A stretch of 64,000 nucleotides of DNA from an uncultured Tidjanibacter sp. Lineage in GTDB: Bacteria; Bacteroidota; Bacteroidia; Bacteroidales; Rikenellaceae. Numbering within the stretch: the first letter of the stretch is position 1; each line of letters begins with the position of its first letter. Location: the NCBI GenBank assembly GCA_944326085.1, contig CALVCL010000012.1, forward strand, positions 124,001-188,000. The letters are read 5' to 3'. The position numbers were made by a program, and so were the translations under genes. Of this stretch, positions 44,975 through 53,947 are shown piece after piece. The notes under the pieces are model-generated. The model was not told the DNA's origin and made no database searches. It was given only the letters and a program-made list of their open reading frames with translations.

Positions 44975-46177
44975 CTAATCAGGCTTCTCCACCTTGAATT
45001 CATATATCAACGGAGTATACGGTTTTATCTCCGCAATCGGTATACAACCTGACGATGATGACGGCATATAGAACGTGTTCAGTCCGAAGTAATAGTCAGA
45101 ATCGTCTACCGTATAATCGTCATATTGATATGTAAGGTCAAATGTAAATGTGGCTGTACTGCTCCACAGATTCTCGTTCATGTCCGGATGCATATATTGG
45201 CGGTAATAAGCATACTCCGACGGTACAGCCACTCGCCCTATATCACCATAGCATAATTCGGGCAAAATCTCATAAAACACTTTGGCAGGCATTTGGTTCG
45301 CATTTGTCGGTGTAGTTTCCATTCGCGTAACGCTTATGGCAGAAGTAACATCCGTCGAACGTACATTACCGAAATTGTTGTACAGCACCGAGTCTACATT
45401 AGAGTTTATCAGTTTGCCATCCAGAAACCTGACCTTATAATATATACTGGCACTTTCGTTCATTTTCACTGTGTCGTTGTCATCAATTCGATTGAATATC
45501 TCCAGATACATGCCATACCTTACTGAATCATCCAAACGCTTGCCCCAGCCTTCTGGCTTCGGTGCTGTAACAAGGTCAACAATGGCATCACGACCTTCCT
45601 GCTGCGGGTTTTCAACTATATTGTGAATACACACACTGTCGAATATGATAGGCGCATCCGCATCAAGGGCATGTTGCCCTTCATAACCAGAACCGGTATC
45701 TATACCATATGATGCAAAGGCAAGACGAGACGGAATATAGAAACGCCACATCTCACCAGGTATAATATTGGTAAATGCCCTATAAAGACCGGCCGGAATA
45801 TCACTTTTCCCCTCCTCGCTTGCAATATAAAGCCTGTCAGGCACGTAATGCGTATATTCCGTATATGAACCGAGCAAACGTGTTGTTTGCTCATTACGTG
45901 TATAAATTATATCACCGCTAAGGTCACGGATAACATAATCTACATCTATCCATCGGCCACGCACATCTACCTTACCAGTTCCTCCTTCCGACTCGAGAAC
46001 CTCATAATATATACCAGTATCGCCCAGCAATTGAGCATCAGGCGCATTGCTGCTTATCCATGCAGCAAGTGCCTCGTCCTCTATTTCATTATAATCCTTA
46101 TCAGGGACACTCTCGGCACACGACACTGTAAACAATACCGCAATAGCCACAGCCGCATATCTAACAGCAATTTTCAT
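44975..46177 (-). CDS. Lipoprotein with two tandem FKBP-like domains
   Basis: A lipoprotein signal (MKIAVRYAAVAIAVLFTVSC, Cys 20 from the ATG at 46177) anchors a 400-residue protein. The first FKBP-like module ends GLYRAFTNIIPGEMWRFYIPSRLAFASYGI and ADAPIIFDSVCI. The second covers about residues 235-395 (ASIYYKVRFLDGKLINSN, MPAKVFYEILPELCYGDIGRVAVPSEYAYY). Both keep the strand and flap pattern of the fold, but several active-site aromatics look replaced, so isomerase activity is doubtful. A two-codon longer start at 46183 is possible. It is downstream of a single-domain FKBP lipoprotein in the same transcript. Confidence 0.75.
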   Translation of the reverse strand: MKIAVRYAAVAIAVLFTVSCAESVPDKDYNEIEDEALAAWISSNAPDAQLLGDTGIYYEVLESEGGTGKVDVRGRWIDVDYVIRDLSGDIIYTRNEQTTRLLGSYTEYTHYVPDRLYIASEEGKSDIPAGLYRAFTNIIPGEMWRFYIPSRLAFASYGIDTGSGYEGQHALDADAPIIFDSVCIHNIVENPQQEGRDAIVDLVTAPKPEGWGKRLDDSVRYGMYLEIFNRIDDNDTVKMNESASIYYKVRFLDGKLINSNVDSVLYNNFGNVRSTDVTSAISVTRMETTPTNANQMPAKVFYEILPELCYGDIGRVAVPSEYAYYRQYMHPDMNENLWSSTATFTFDLTYQYDDYTVDDSDYYFGLNTFYMPSSSSGCIPIAEIKPYTPLIYEFKVEKPD

Positions 46178-46197
46178 AAACAACTATCTATTGCTAC

Positions 46198-46743
46198 TTA
46201 CTTAATCACTTTATCAACCTTCACTCTCCATGCCAATGGAGTATTTGCCGGCACCTGCTGTACAATCTTATCGCCATATCCGTTGGCTGATGTCATCACG
46301 ACAACCACTGAATCGCCTGGAGCACTGCCCACCAAAGCAGTCTCCACTCCCTCCATCAGTACCCCCTGACCGAGAACCATTTTAAGAGGTCCAACCTCCC
46401 AATTCACTCCGTTAGGAATCCGAGCTTCCCTATTCGTATAGATAAGGCCACTTGTACTGGTACTTGAAAAGCCCGATGTAAACTGGTAAAGCTCGTATGT
46501 CACATATAGACTATCACCACGTTCAGCCAATGGCGAACCCTGTCCGTCAACAGGATGCATGGTATCGCTGAACACGCCAGACATTATCTCGGTATAATTG
46601 TTGTTGTCATCATTATACTTGTCCACCCACGTTTGGATGGTAGTCATCTCGCGCTCCAATATCTCGGCCTTATTGCCGCATGATGACACAGCGACAGCCA
46701 AAGCAGTACAGAACAAATATATAGACAATCTCTTTGACAGCAT
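46198..46743 (-). CDS. FKBP-type peptidyl-prolyl isomerase lipoprotein
   Basis: From ATG 46743 the signal MLSKRLSIYLFCTALAVAVSSC ends in a lipobox, so this is a lipid-anchored periplasmic or surface protein of 181 residues. The FKBP core is seen in GDSLYVTYELYQF, TNREARIPNGVNWEVG, VLGQGVLMEGVETALVGSAPGDSVVVVMTSANGYG and PLAWRVKVDKV. A longer frame to 46836 would begin upstream of the promoter at 46782-46812, so the shorter start is right. It precedes the tandem FKBP lipoprotein by 20 bases. Several such lipoproteins are usual in Bacteroidota. Confidence 0.85.
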   Translation of the reverse strand: MLSKRLSIYLFCTALAVAVSSCGNKAEILEREMTTIQTWVDKYNDDNNNYTEIMSGVFSDTMHPVDGQGSPLAERGDSLYVTYELYQFTSGFSSTSTSGLIYTNREARIPNGVNWEVGPLKMVLGQGVLMEGVETALVGSAPGDSVVVVMTSANGYGDKIVQQVPANTPLAWRVKVDKVIK

Positions 46744-46781
46744 ATTATTGCCATTCACATGTATGATCGTTCCAATTCGTA

Positions 46782-46812
46782 CAAAAATAACAAAAAATTG
46801 CAACTGCACAAA
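46782..46812 (-). promoter_or_regulatory. Promoter of the FKBP lipoprotein pair
   Basis: On the minus strand, TTTG (46809-46812) and TATTTTTG (46782-46789) are 19 bases apart. The leader would be about 33 bases. Confidence 0.7.
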
Positions 46813-46919
46813 AACGTCAACCACACATAGATACAACTATATGTTATAACGGCACACGCACATTTAAATTGCATGTATGCGGCACGAATATAAAAAGACA
46901 TGTAACAGAAAAAAGTCGC

Positions 46920-46927
46920 TATATTTG
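46920..46927 (+). promoter_or_regulatory. -7 element of the UDP-glucuronate decarboxylase gene
   Basis: TATATTTG fits the -7 consensus. A -33 TTG is not evident. Confidence 0.5.
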
Positions 46928-46998
46928 TCACTACACACAACATGGCCAGCCTAGAAATGTTCATCATATCTGAAAATGGCCCAACACGATACATAGAT

Positions 46999-47937
46999 AT
47001 GAAAAGAATACTTGTTACCGGAGGTGCCGGTTTCATAGGTTCACACCTTTGCGAGCGGCTCGTAGGCGAAGGACACGATGTAATTTGCCTTGACAATTAT
47101 TTCACCGGCACCAAGCGCAACGTTTCCCATCTTATGGGTTGCGGCAATTTCGAACTTGTCCGCCATGATGTAACGACCCCATATTACGCCGAAGTTGACG
47201 AGATATACAACCTTGCCTGCCCTGCATCACCGCTACATTACCAATACAATCCGATAAAGACAACAAAGACATCGGTCATGGGAGCCATCAACATGCTCGG
47301 ACTGGCGAAACGTGTTAAGGCTCGCATATTACAGGCTTCCACATCTGAAGTTTACGGTGACCCCGAAGTACATCCTCAAACCGAAAGCTATTGGGGCAGT
47401 GTCAATCCGATAGGGCCGCGGTCATGCTACGATGAGGGTAAAAGATGCGCAGAAACACTGTTTATGGACTATAACCGTCAGAATGGGGTACATGTCAAAA
47501 TAGTAAGGATATTCAACACATACGGTCCTCGCATGGCTCCCAACGATGGACGCGTAATATCTAATTTCATAATACAGGCACTGCGCGGTGACGACATAAC
47601 CATATACGGAGATGGAAGCCAGACCCGCAGTTTCCAATATGTCAGCGACCTGGTGGAGGGCATGGTGCGAATGATGTCCACGCCTGAACATGTAACAGGT
47701 CCTGTCAACATAGGAAATCCAACGGAGTTTTCGATGCTGCAGCTTGCCAATCTCGTAAAGGAAATGACTGACTCCGCATCCAGAATAGTTTTCCGTCCGC
47801 TACCGGCTGATGACCCGCGCCAACGACGGCCCGACATAAGTCTAGCCAACAAATTGCTCAACGGCTGGAAACCTGAAATACAGCTTGAGGAAGGGCTTCG
47901 CAAAACAATAGAGTATTTCAAAAGCATAAACGAATAG
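46999..47937 (+). CDS. uxs: UDP-glucuronate decarboxylase (UDP-xylose synthase)
   Basis: The enzyme converts UDP-glucuronate to UDP-xylose with bound NAD+. The 312-residue short-chain dehydrogenase has GGAGFIGSH at the start, [11 protein letters not shown], the typical [17 protein letters not shown], and the catalytic SCYDEGKR (Tyr and Lys). [14 protein letters not shown] is characteristic of this family against other epimerases. I chose ATG 46999; an upstream in-frame ATG at 46942 adds 19 unrelated residues. It lies beside a CpsB-like phosphatase gene and probably feeds capsule or surface polysaccharide synthesis. Confidence 0.95.
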   Translation: MKRILVTGGAGFIGSHLCERLVGEGHDVICLDNYFTGTKRNVSHLMGCGNFELVRHDVTTPYYAEVDEIYNLACPASPLHYQYNPIKTTKTSVMGAINMLGLAKRVKARILQASTSEVYGDPEVHPQTESYWGSVNPIGPRSCYDEGKRCAETLFMDYNRQNGVHVKIVRIFNTYGPRMAPNDGRVISNFIIQALRGDDITIYGDGSQTRSFQYVSDLVEGMVRMMSTPEHVTGPVNIGNPTEFSMLQLANLVKEMTDSASRIVFRPLPADDPRQRRPDISLANKLLNGWKPEIQLEEGLRKTIEYFKSINE

Positions 47938-47966
47938 CAACGGACAACATACAAACCAGTTTTGAT

Positions 47967-48689
47967 ATGTTCAGTTTTTTCGAAAAAAAGAATTACATAG
48001 CCGATATTCTAGACGGAATGTATGACATACATTGCCATCTGTTGCCTGGTGTCGACGATGGCAGTCCAAATGCAGAACACAGTGCAGTTCTACTGAAACG
48101 CTTGGAAGACTTGGGCATACGCGGCATATACTTTACGCCACACATTATCAACGGCACCTACCGCAGTCTCGGTGAGGCAGAACTGCGCACCGAATTTGCT
48201 GCATTCAGATATGATGGCAACATAGACATACGGCTTGCGGCCGAATATTTTATCGACGACCGTTTTCAGGAGCACATGGCAGGCTCACCACTGGCCATGG
48301 GAGGCAACAATATTTTGGCCGAATTTTCAATGTCGGGTTACAGTCTTCACGCTTTCGACATACTGTTCGAGACAACGATTTCGGGCTTGGAGATAATCAT
48401 CGCACACCCCGAACGATACTACTTCGTACAGGAGCGCGGACGCGACAAAGTAATCAAGCTCATCCGCCAGCACCAACTGCAGCTAAACCTGCTATCACTT
48501 ACTGGGTTCCACGGCAGCGCAGCCAAGAAGTGTGCAGAACGCCTGCTGGAAGAGGGCCGATATTCATTCGTCGGCACCGACACCCACTCCAACACATATA
48601 TCGATGCCATGCAGAAATCTACAGTCTCCAAAAAGATATTCGACAAGGTCAATGCCCTGAAAGAGAACAACAGGTCGCTTTTCAATTGA
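47967..48689 (+). CDS. CpsB/CapC-family protein-tyrosine phosphatase (PHP fold)
   Basis: The 240-residue protein is a metal-dependent phosphatase of the PHP superfamily. Motifs are DIHCHLLPGVDDGS (metal ligands) near residue 18, FTPHII, then LAAEYF, and late IIAHPERYYF and VGTDTHSN. Members dephosphorylate the tyrosine kinase that controls capsule chain length. It follows the UDP-xylose synthase gene by 29 bases with no terminator, in line with polysaccharide assembly. The kinase is not in the window. Confidence 0.88.
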   Translation: MFSFFEKKNYIADILDGMYDIHCHLLPGVDDGSPNAEHSAVLLKRLEDLGIRGIYFTPHIINGTYRSLGEAELRTEFAAFRYDGNIDIRLAAEYFIDDRFQEHMAGSPLAMGGNNILAEFSMSGYSLHAFDILFETTISGLEIIIAHPERYYFVQERGRDKVIKLIRQHQLQLNLLSLTGFHGSAAKKCAERLLEEGRYSFVGTDTHSNTYIDAMQKSTVSKKIFDKVNALKENNRSLFN

Positions 48690-48702
48690 CCTACACCGAC
48701 AA

Positions 48703-48737
48703 AAAAATCCCGTCAGCGTAATGCTGACGGGATTTTT
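48703..48737. terminator. Bidirectional terminator between the CpsB-like gene and DUF486 gene
   Basis: A 15-bp perfect stem (48703-48717 with 48723-48737) with a 5-base loop and A/T flanks lies between convergent genes. Confidence 0.92.
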
Positions 48738-48756
48738 ATTTTGAAATATTCTGATG

Positions 48757-49125
48757 CTATTTCTTGAATGCGAAGAATACCGCCATCACTATGCAGACAA
48801 ATGCTGCAATATGGTTCCAACGGAACGTTTCCGTACGGAATACAAGCAGCGTAAACAGTGTAAACACAAGCAGCGATATCACCTCCTGAATAATTTTCAA
48901 CTGTATCAGAGAGAAGGGGCCTCCGTCACCGACAAATCCTATCCTGTTTGCAGGCACCTGGAAACAGTACTCGAAGAATGCTATACCCCAGCTGGCCACT
49001 ATCACCAGCATAAGAGGCAGCGGTTTGCCGCTGGGCAGCGACGAGAATTTCAAATGCCCGTACCATGCAAGCGTCATAAATGCATTGGAGCACACGAGCA
49101 ACAGTATCGTATAAAGCGCTTTCAT
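48757..49125 (-). CDS. DMT-family (DUF486) small membrane protein
   Basis: The 122-residue protein has four hydrophobic helices, as in the DUF486 branch of the drug/metabolite transporter superfamily. Family features are MTLAWYGHLKF, SWGIAFFEYCFQVPANRIG and the end RWNHIAAFVCIVMAVFFAFKK. Function and substrate are not established for this group. A -7 box lies at 49147-49154 and the gene shares a terminator with the convergent CpsB-like gene. Confidence 0.9.
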   Translation of the reverse strand: MKALYTILLLVCSNAFMTLAWYGHLKFSSLPSGKPLPLMLVIVASWGIAFFEYCFQVPANRIGFVGDGGPFSLIQLKIIQEVISLLVFTLFTLLVFRTETFRWNHIAAFVCIVMAVFFAFKK

Positions 49126-49146
49126 AACTACTATTTTTTATGGCTG

Positions 49147-49154
49147 CAAAGATA
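49147..49154 (-). promoter_or_regulatory. -7 element of the DUF486 gene
   Basis: TATCTTTG on the minus strand lies 21 bases before the ATG at 49125. A possible -33 TTG at 49177-49179 has a long 22-base spacer. Confidence 0.5.
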
Positions 49155-49229
49155 CCCATTCACTGCGCATATGTGCCAAGCGCAGCCATTTATTTTTCAA
49201 CTGCCGCTTCCAAAACGCACAAAAAAACG

Positions 49230-49258
49230 GGGAATGAAGAACCAAGTCTCACTCCCCC
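49230..49258 (-). terminator. Probable terminator of rpoD
   Basis: A 9-bp stem with one mismatch (49230-49238 with 49250-49258) lies 20 bases beyond the rpoD stop, with an A-rich (T-rich on the minus strand) flank. Confidence 0.5.
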
Positions 49259-49278
49259 TCTGTCTTAAGGTCTCAAAA

Positions 49279-50139
49279 TTAACCGAGATATGATTTAAGG
49301 AACTTGTTACGCGAGCTGTGACGCAGACGGCGTATGGCCTTTTCCTTTATCTGACGCACACGTTCCCTTGTCAGACCGAACTTCTCACCTATCTCCTCGA
49401 GAGTCATTTCGGGACAACCGATACCGAAGAAATAACGGATGATATCCCTCTCGCGGTCAGTAAGTGTGGCAAGTGCGCGTTCCACCTCTGTAGAGAGCGA
49501 CTCGTTTATCAGTCCCCTATCTGCATTAGGCGAATCGGTATTCACCAGCACATCGAGCAGGTTGTTGTCCTCTCCGTCCGAAAAAGGCGCATCAACCGAG
49601 ACGTGACGGCCCGAAACACGAAGCGTATCGGAAACCTTCTCCTTTGGCAGGTCAAGCACATCGGCCAACTCTTCAGGTGACGGAGTACGTTCGTTTTCCT
49701 GCTCGAAACGGGCAAATGCCTTATTGATTTTATTCAGCGACCCCACCTGGTTGAGCGGAAGACGCACGATACGCGACTGTTCGGCAAGAGCCTGAAGAAT
49801 AGACTGACGTATCCACCACACTGCATATGAGATAAACTTGAAACCACGCGTTTCATCGAATTTCTCAGCAGCCTTAATCAATCCGAGATTACCCTCGTTG
49901 ATAAGGTCTGGAAGGCTCAAGCCCTGGTTCTGGTACTGTTTTGCCACCGACACCACGAAACGAAGGTTGGCCTTTGTAAGCTTTTCGAGTGCCTCCTGGT
50001 CTCCCTTCTTGATACGCTGTGCAAGCTCTACCTCTTCCTCTACAGTGATGAGGTCTTCCTTGCCTATCTCCTGAAGATACTTATCCAATGAAGCACTTTC
50101 GCGGTTGGTGATGGATTTTGTAATCTTTAATTGCCTCAT
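49279..50139 (-). CDS. rpoD: Primary sigma-70 factor RpoD (SigA), Bacteroidota short form
   Basis: From ATG 50139 ([15 protein letters not shown]) the protein is 286 residues. It has region 1.2 ([15 protein letters not shown]) and region 2 with [18 protein letters not shown] and [15 protein letters not shown]. Region 3 and region 4 follow, the latter with the helix-turn-helix [21 protein letters not shown]. There is no acidic region 1.1. The short form recognises the unusual TAnnTTTG promoters seen through this window. An upstream ATG at 50181 adds 14 residues not seen in the family. Confidence 0.95.
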   Translation of the reverse strand: MRQLKITKSITNRESASLDKYLQEIGKEDLITVEEEVELAQRIKKGDQEALEKLTKANLRFVVSVAKQYQNQGLSLPDLINEGNLGLIKAAEKFDETRGFKFISYAVWWIRQSILQALAEQSRIVRLPLNQVGSLNKINKAFARFEQENERTPSPEELADVLDLPKEKVSDTLRVSGRHVSVDAPFSDGEDNNLLDVLVNTDSPNADRGLINESLSTEVERALATLTDRERDIIRYFFGIGCPEMTLEEIGEKFGLTRERVRQIKEKAIRRLRHSSRNKFLKSYLG

Positions 50140-50202
50140 AATATATTTCCGAATATTTTGTATCAGCCTCACTTCCGGCACTCTTCCTTTACGGACAAAC
50201 AG

Positions 50203-50235
50203 CCCCGGTTTCCGGATATCTACCGAAAACCGGGG
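50203..50235 (-). terminator. Terminator between degP and rpoD
   Basis: A 13-bp GC-rich stem with one C-A mismatch (50203-50215 with 50223-50235) lies 26 bases beyond the protease stop. It partly isolates rpoD from the upstream transcript. Confidence 0.75.
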
Positions 50236-50261
50236 ACCGTTGTCATACCGGAAAACAGCAC

Positions 50262-51776
50262 CTATCTCACGAACGAGTAATTTACCAATCGTCCATCGGG
50301 GTAAATGCCCTCTATATATCTCACAGGAGACTCAATCCTGTTCATATCTTTCAAGGAATGTATCTGTACACCGTTAATTTCGGTTATTACAAATCCTCTC
50401 CTTACATTGGCCCTGGCCAGTATTCCTCCGTCGTGCACTTCTGCCACACGGACACCTCCGTCAATACGGAGTTCCCTTCTGGTCCTGTCGCCTATCTCCG
50501 CAAAACTACCGCCGAGGGCTTCAACCACATCGATATAGTCTCGCGGCAACAACTCTGCTTTACCTGCCTTATTACGCAGAACGACCTCAAATTGTTTCGC
50601 TTTACCGTCTCTTTTTACAGAAATAATCACTTTGTCGTTCGGGCGGTAGCGCGACATCATCTCCGTCAGGTTGGCGTTCTTGCCAAGTTCCACTCCGTCA
50701 ACTGCCGTAATTATATCGCCTTTGCGTATACCTGCCTCCCTGGCTGCTCCGTCGGGCTGAACCTCGGCGACATAAACGCCGCCTGTCTCGTCAATGTCGT
50801 ATTCTTCTCCGAAATTCTCAACGAAACTGTCATCTATGTCACGGTATGCGATACCGAGCAATGCCCTCTGTACTATACCGTACTCCTTGAGGTCCATAAC
50901 CACCTTTTTGACTATGGCGCTCGGAATGGCGAACGAATATCCCATATAGGTACCCGTCTGACTCTTTATCAAAGTATTGATACCGACAAGTTCGCCACGA
51001 GTATTTACAAGTGCACCACCGCTGTTACCAGGATTTACGGCCGCATCCGTCTGAATAAACGACTCCACACGATATTGGTTGGGAATAGCTCCAAGGACAC
51101 GTGCCTTCGCACTGACGATACCGGCCGTAATTGTAGACTGGAGGTCAAAAGGACTGCCTATTGCCAATACCCATTCACCGAGTCTCAATGCATCGGAGTC
51201 TCCGAATGCAAGTGCGGGAAGGTCACTGCCGTCAATCTTGATAAGAGCTACTTCAGTCGTAGGGTCAGTACCCACCACCTCGGCAGAGAACATTCGACCG
51301 TCATAAAGTTTCACATTAAGCTGCTTTGCATTTTCAACGACATGGTGATTGGTAACGATGTAACCGTCAGGCGATATTATGACACCCGAACCGCCGGCGC
51401 GCACCTCATGCGGCACTACTCCCCCACGGGAATATCCCTGCGGAATACCGAAAAATTCGAGGAACGGATCCACGCTGCGGACATGAACCGTCTGTGTCAC
51501 CTCTATGTTCACGACAGTCTGAACGGCAGTTTCGGCTGCATATGTAAGGTCTGGATAATTTTCTGTGCTGTACGACACAAAACGCGGCTTAACCTTTTCT
51601 ACAGAAGCATCCTGCTGTATAGAGGAGTTACTGATTTTCACCTGTTCTACTTGCGGTTTCGCATTATCGGCCAGTGAAGTCTCCGTTTTGACACCGGCAA
51701 CGGCCAACCAACCTATAACGCCACCCACAATACCGGCAGCTACAAGTCCTGCAGCAAAATACCATTTGTTTTTCAT
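50262..51776 (-). CDS. degP: Do-family serine endopeptidase DegP/HtrA, unusual catalytic triad
   Basis: This periplasmic protease/chaperone has an N-terminal membrane helix or signal (residues ~4-28), a trypsin-like domain and two PDZ domains (about 295-385 and 415-504). His 145 (TNHHVV) and Ser 252 (NPGNSGGA) are in place. The triad Asp, normally in the SDIAL or TDIAL motif, reads TEVAL here, giving Glu 175 (codon GAA). Length (504) is normal. It lies upstream of rpoD and is divergent from rarA. Confidence 0.9.
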   Translation of the reverse strand: MKNKWYFAAGLVAAGIVGGVIGWLAVAGVKTETSLADNAKPQVEQVKISNSSIQQDASVEKVKPRFVSYSTENYPDLTYAAETAVQTVVNIEVTQTVHVRSVDPFLEFFGIPQGYSRGGVVPHEVRAGGSGVIISPDGYIVTNHHVVENAKQLNVKLYDGRMFSAEVVGTDPTTEVALIKIDGSDLPALAFGDSDALRLGEWVLAIGSPFDLQSTITAGIVSAKARVLGAIPNQYRVESFIQTDAAVNPGNSGGALVNTRGELVGINTLIKSQTGTYMGYSFAIPSAIVKKVVMDLKEYGIVQRALLGIAYRDIDDSFVENFGEEYDIDETGGVYVAEVQPDGAAREAGIRKGDIITAVDGVELGKNANLTEMMSRYRPNDKVIISVKRDGKAKQFEVVLRNKAGKAELLPRDYIDVVEALGGSFAEIGDRTRRELRIDGGVRVAEVHDGGILARANVRRGFVITEINGVQIHSLKDMNRIESPVRYIEGIYPDGRLVNYSFVR

Positions 51777-52022
51777 AATGACACTATATTTTCAGTAAAA
51801 TACTATTTCACATGCATTCCGTCTGCTGCGGCAATGCTCAAAATTCAACAAATAGTAAAGTCACTTCATAGGCCATTTGTTTACTGTCCGTATATACGCT
51901 ATCCAGAAGACGTTCCCTACAGCTACGAACAAAAACCAAACGGAACCACATACGTCATTATTGCATTTCCGCGTTTTTTTGCCGCAAGCCCGACGAACAC
52001 AATATCTACATGTAATTTTGAC

Positions 52023-52030
52023 TACCTTTG
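52023..52030 (+). promoter_or_regulatory. -7 element of rarA
   Basis: TACCTTTG lies 13 bases before the ATG at 52044. The -33 region is weak. Confidence 0.5.
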
Positions 52031-52043
52031 CATAATTACGAAC

Positions 52044-53324
52044 ATGACACAACAAAGCAACATACCATTGGCCGAGAGGCTTCGTCCACAGTCACTCGAC
52101 GACTACATAGGACAGGAACACCTCGTTGGTCCCGACGGCGTATTCCGCCGTTTCATAGAAACAGGCAATGTTCCGTCATTCATTCTTTGGGGGCCTCCCG
52201 GGGTCGGCAAGACAACCCTTGCAAGGCTTGTTGCCAGTGCCCTAGGCCGCCGCATGTTCACATTGTCGGCCATTAACTCCGGTGTAAAGGATGTCCGCGA
52301 CATCATAGACCAGGCACGCAAACAGAAATTTTTCAATACTCCAGCACCATTTCTGTTCATAGATGAAATACACCGTTTCAACAAGGCTCAGCAGGACTCT
52401 CTGCTCGGAGCTGTCGAACAGGGAGACATAACACTTATAGGTGCCACTACTGAAAATCCCTCCTTTGAGGTAATCTCACCGCTGCTGTCGCGCTGTCAGG
52501 TGTACGTACTCAAGGCCATGGACGACACCCAGTTGCGCGAGTTGCTTGATAGGGCACTGAATTCCGACAGTATACTCAAGGAACGCCATGTAGAAGTACA
52601 CGAGACAACAGCGCTGTTCGGATTTGCAGGCGGTGATGCCCGCAAACTGCTCAACATTCTCGACATAATAGCTGCAGCCACACAGGGTGACATCACGATA
52701 GACGACCGCACGGTCACCGATGCCTTGCAGCAGAACATAGCCACATACGACAAGAACGGCGAGATGCATTACGACATCATTTCTGCCTTTATCAAAAGCG
52801 TACGCGGCAGCGATCCCAATGCAGCAATATACTATCTTGCCCGCATGCTCAATGCCGGCGAAGACCCGAAGTTCATAGCCCGCCGTCTGGTAATACTGGC
52901 CTCGGAGGACATCGGACTGGCCAATCCCAACGGTCTGCTGCTGGCCAATGCCTGTTTCGACACCGTGCACAAGATAGGTATGCCAGAGGCCCGAATACCG
53001 CTTGCCGAGGCAACCATATACCTTGCCACAAGTCCAAAAAGCAATTCGGCCTACATGGCCATAAACAATGCCATGCAGTTCGCCATGCACGACACCAACA
53101 ACCGACCTGTGCCTCTACACATACGCAATGCTCCCACAAAACTCATGAAGGAATTAAACTATGGCAAAGATTACAAATATGCCCATGACTTCGCAGGCAA
53201 CTTTGTAGAACAGGAATTCATGCCTGCCGGACTGGAAGGCTCCCGTTTCTATGAACCGGGCGACAACCCCAAGGAAGCCGAACTCGCACGTCGCATAGCA
53301 CAACTTTGGAAGGGCAAATACTGA
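52044..53324 (+). CDS. rarA: Replication-associated recombination protein RarA (MgsA)
   Basis: RarA is a AAA+ ATPase that works at stalled replication forks. From ATG 52044 it is 426 residues: PLAERLRPQSLDDYIGQEHL at the start, Walker A GPPGVGKTT, Walker B LFIDEIHRFNKAQQD, sensor 1 TTENPSFEV, and the C-terminal ISAFIKSVRGSDPNAAIYYLARM with RRLVILASEDIGLANP. The frame is open upstream to 51834, but that part is not family-like and lies before the promoter. A DUF4199 gene follows 65 bases later with its own promoter. Confidence 0.96.
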   Translation: MTQQSNIPLAERLRPQSLDDYIGQEHLVGPDGVFRRFIETGNVPSFILWGPPGVGKTTLARLVASALGRRMFTLSAINSGVKDVRDIIDQARKQKFFNTPAPFLFIDEIHRFNKAQQDSLLGAVEQGDITLIGATTENPSFEVISPLLSRCQVYVLKAMDDTQLRELLDRALNSDSILKERHVEVHETTALFGFAGGDARKLLNILDIIAAATQGDITIDDRTVTDALQQNIATYDKNGEMHYDIISAFIKSVRGSDPNAAIYYLARMLNAGEDPKFIARRLVILASEDIGLANPNGLLLANACFDTVHKIGMPEARIPLAEATIYLATSPKSNSAYMAINNAMQFAMHDTNNRPVPLHIRNAPTKLMKELNYGKDYKYAHDFAGNFVEQEFMPAGLEGSRFYEPGDNPKEAELARRIAQLWKGKY

Positions 53325-53326
53325 TA

Positions 53327-53357
53327 TTGTCCGTACAGACTAAAACATGTATATTTG
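53327..53357 (+). promoter_or_regulatory. Promoter of the DUF4199-glycosyltransferase-DUF4293 genes
   Basis: TTG (53327-53329) and TATATTTG (53350-53357) are 20 bases apart, just after rarA. The ATG at 53390 is 32 bases downstream. Confidence 0.7.
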
Positions 53358-53389
53358 TGTGTTATACCAAATCTAAACTATACGCAAAC

Positions 53390-53947
53390 ATGGAAATCAC
53401 AAAAAAGATATTCTGGTCCGAGGCCATGAAGGACGGTTCAATAATAGGTCTTGTCACCGCAGCATTCCAACTGACACGCACCGTAATCGAACAGGTCGCA
53501 TGGCTCAATATAGTATCGCTTGTAGTTTTCGTATTCCTCATCTACGGCTTCACCCGCAAGATTGCCGGTATGGCCGATACCATCGAAGGATTTCCTTACG
53601 GCAGGTGCATGGGGTTCGTTTTTGCCATGATGCTATTTACAGGTATCATAATGGGATTTGCCACATTCCTAATCAACAACTTCATCATCAAGGACACAGT
53701 CATCGAAATGGTTGACCTGCAAATGAACGCCATGCGCGGACTGCTTACCACCGAGCAGTTCAACTATACGTATGACGCCACCTACTCGGCCGTATTCAAT
53801 CCATTGGTGCTTATCATCATAGGAGTAATAGGATACTGCATACAGGGCGGCATAGCAGGACTGTTTACCAGCACACTTGCACAGCGCAAGGCCGACCCGT
53901 TCGCGTCAAAGGACATCACCGAGAACGAAACGAAAGAAAATGAATAA
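53390..53947 (+). CDS. DUF4199 membrane protein
   Basis: From ATG 53390 (MEITKKIFWSEAMKDG) the 185-residue protein has four hydrophobic helices with a soluble loop between the third and fourth (IKDTVIEMVDLQMNAMRGL). The pattern matches DUF4199 proteins, which in Bacteroidota are commonly placed directly before a GtrB-type glycosyltransferase, as here. Function is unknown; a role in membrane delivery of the glycosyl carrier is only a guess. Its end overlaps the next gene by 8 bases. Confidence 0.85.
   Translation: MEITKKIFWSEAMKDGSIIGLVTAAFQLTRTVIEQVAWLNIVSLVVFVFLIYGFTRKIAGMADTIEGFPYGRCMGFVFAMMLFTGIIMGFATFLINNFIIKDTVIEMVDLQMNAMRGLLTTEQFNYTYDATYSAVFNPLVLIIIGVIGYCIQGGIAGLFTSTLAQRKADPFASKDITENETKENE

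Noticed and set aside
50358..51677. A 439-codon plus-strand frame opposite degP
   Set aside because: It lies wholly inside degP, which has the HtrA motifs. The opposite frame is Cys/His/Tyr-rich and has no domain.
51834..52043. An extended N-terminus for RarA
   Set aside because: The 70 extra residues do not resemble RarA and are encoded before the promoter.
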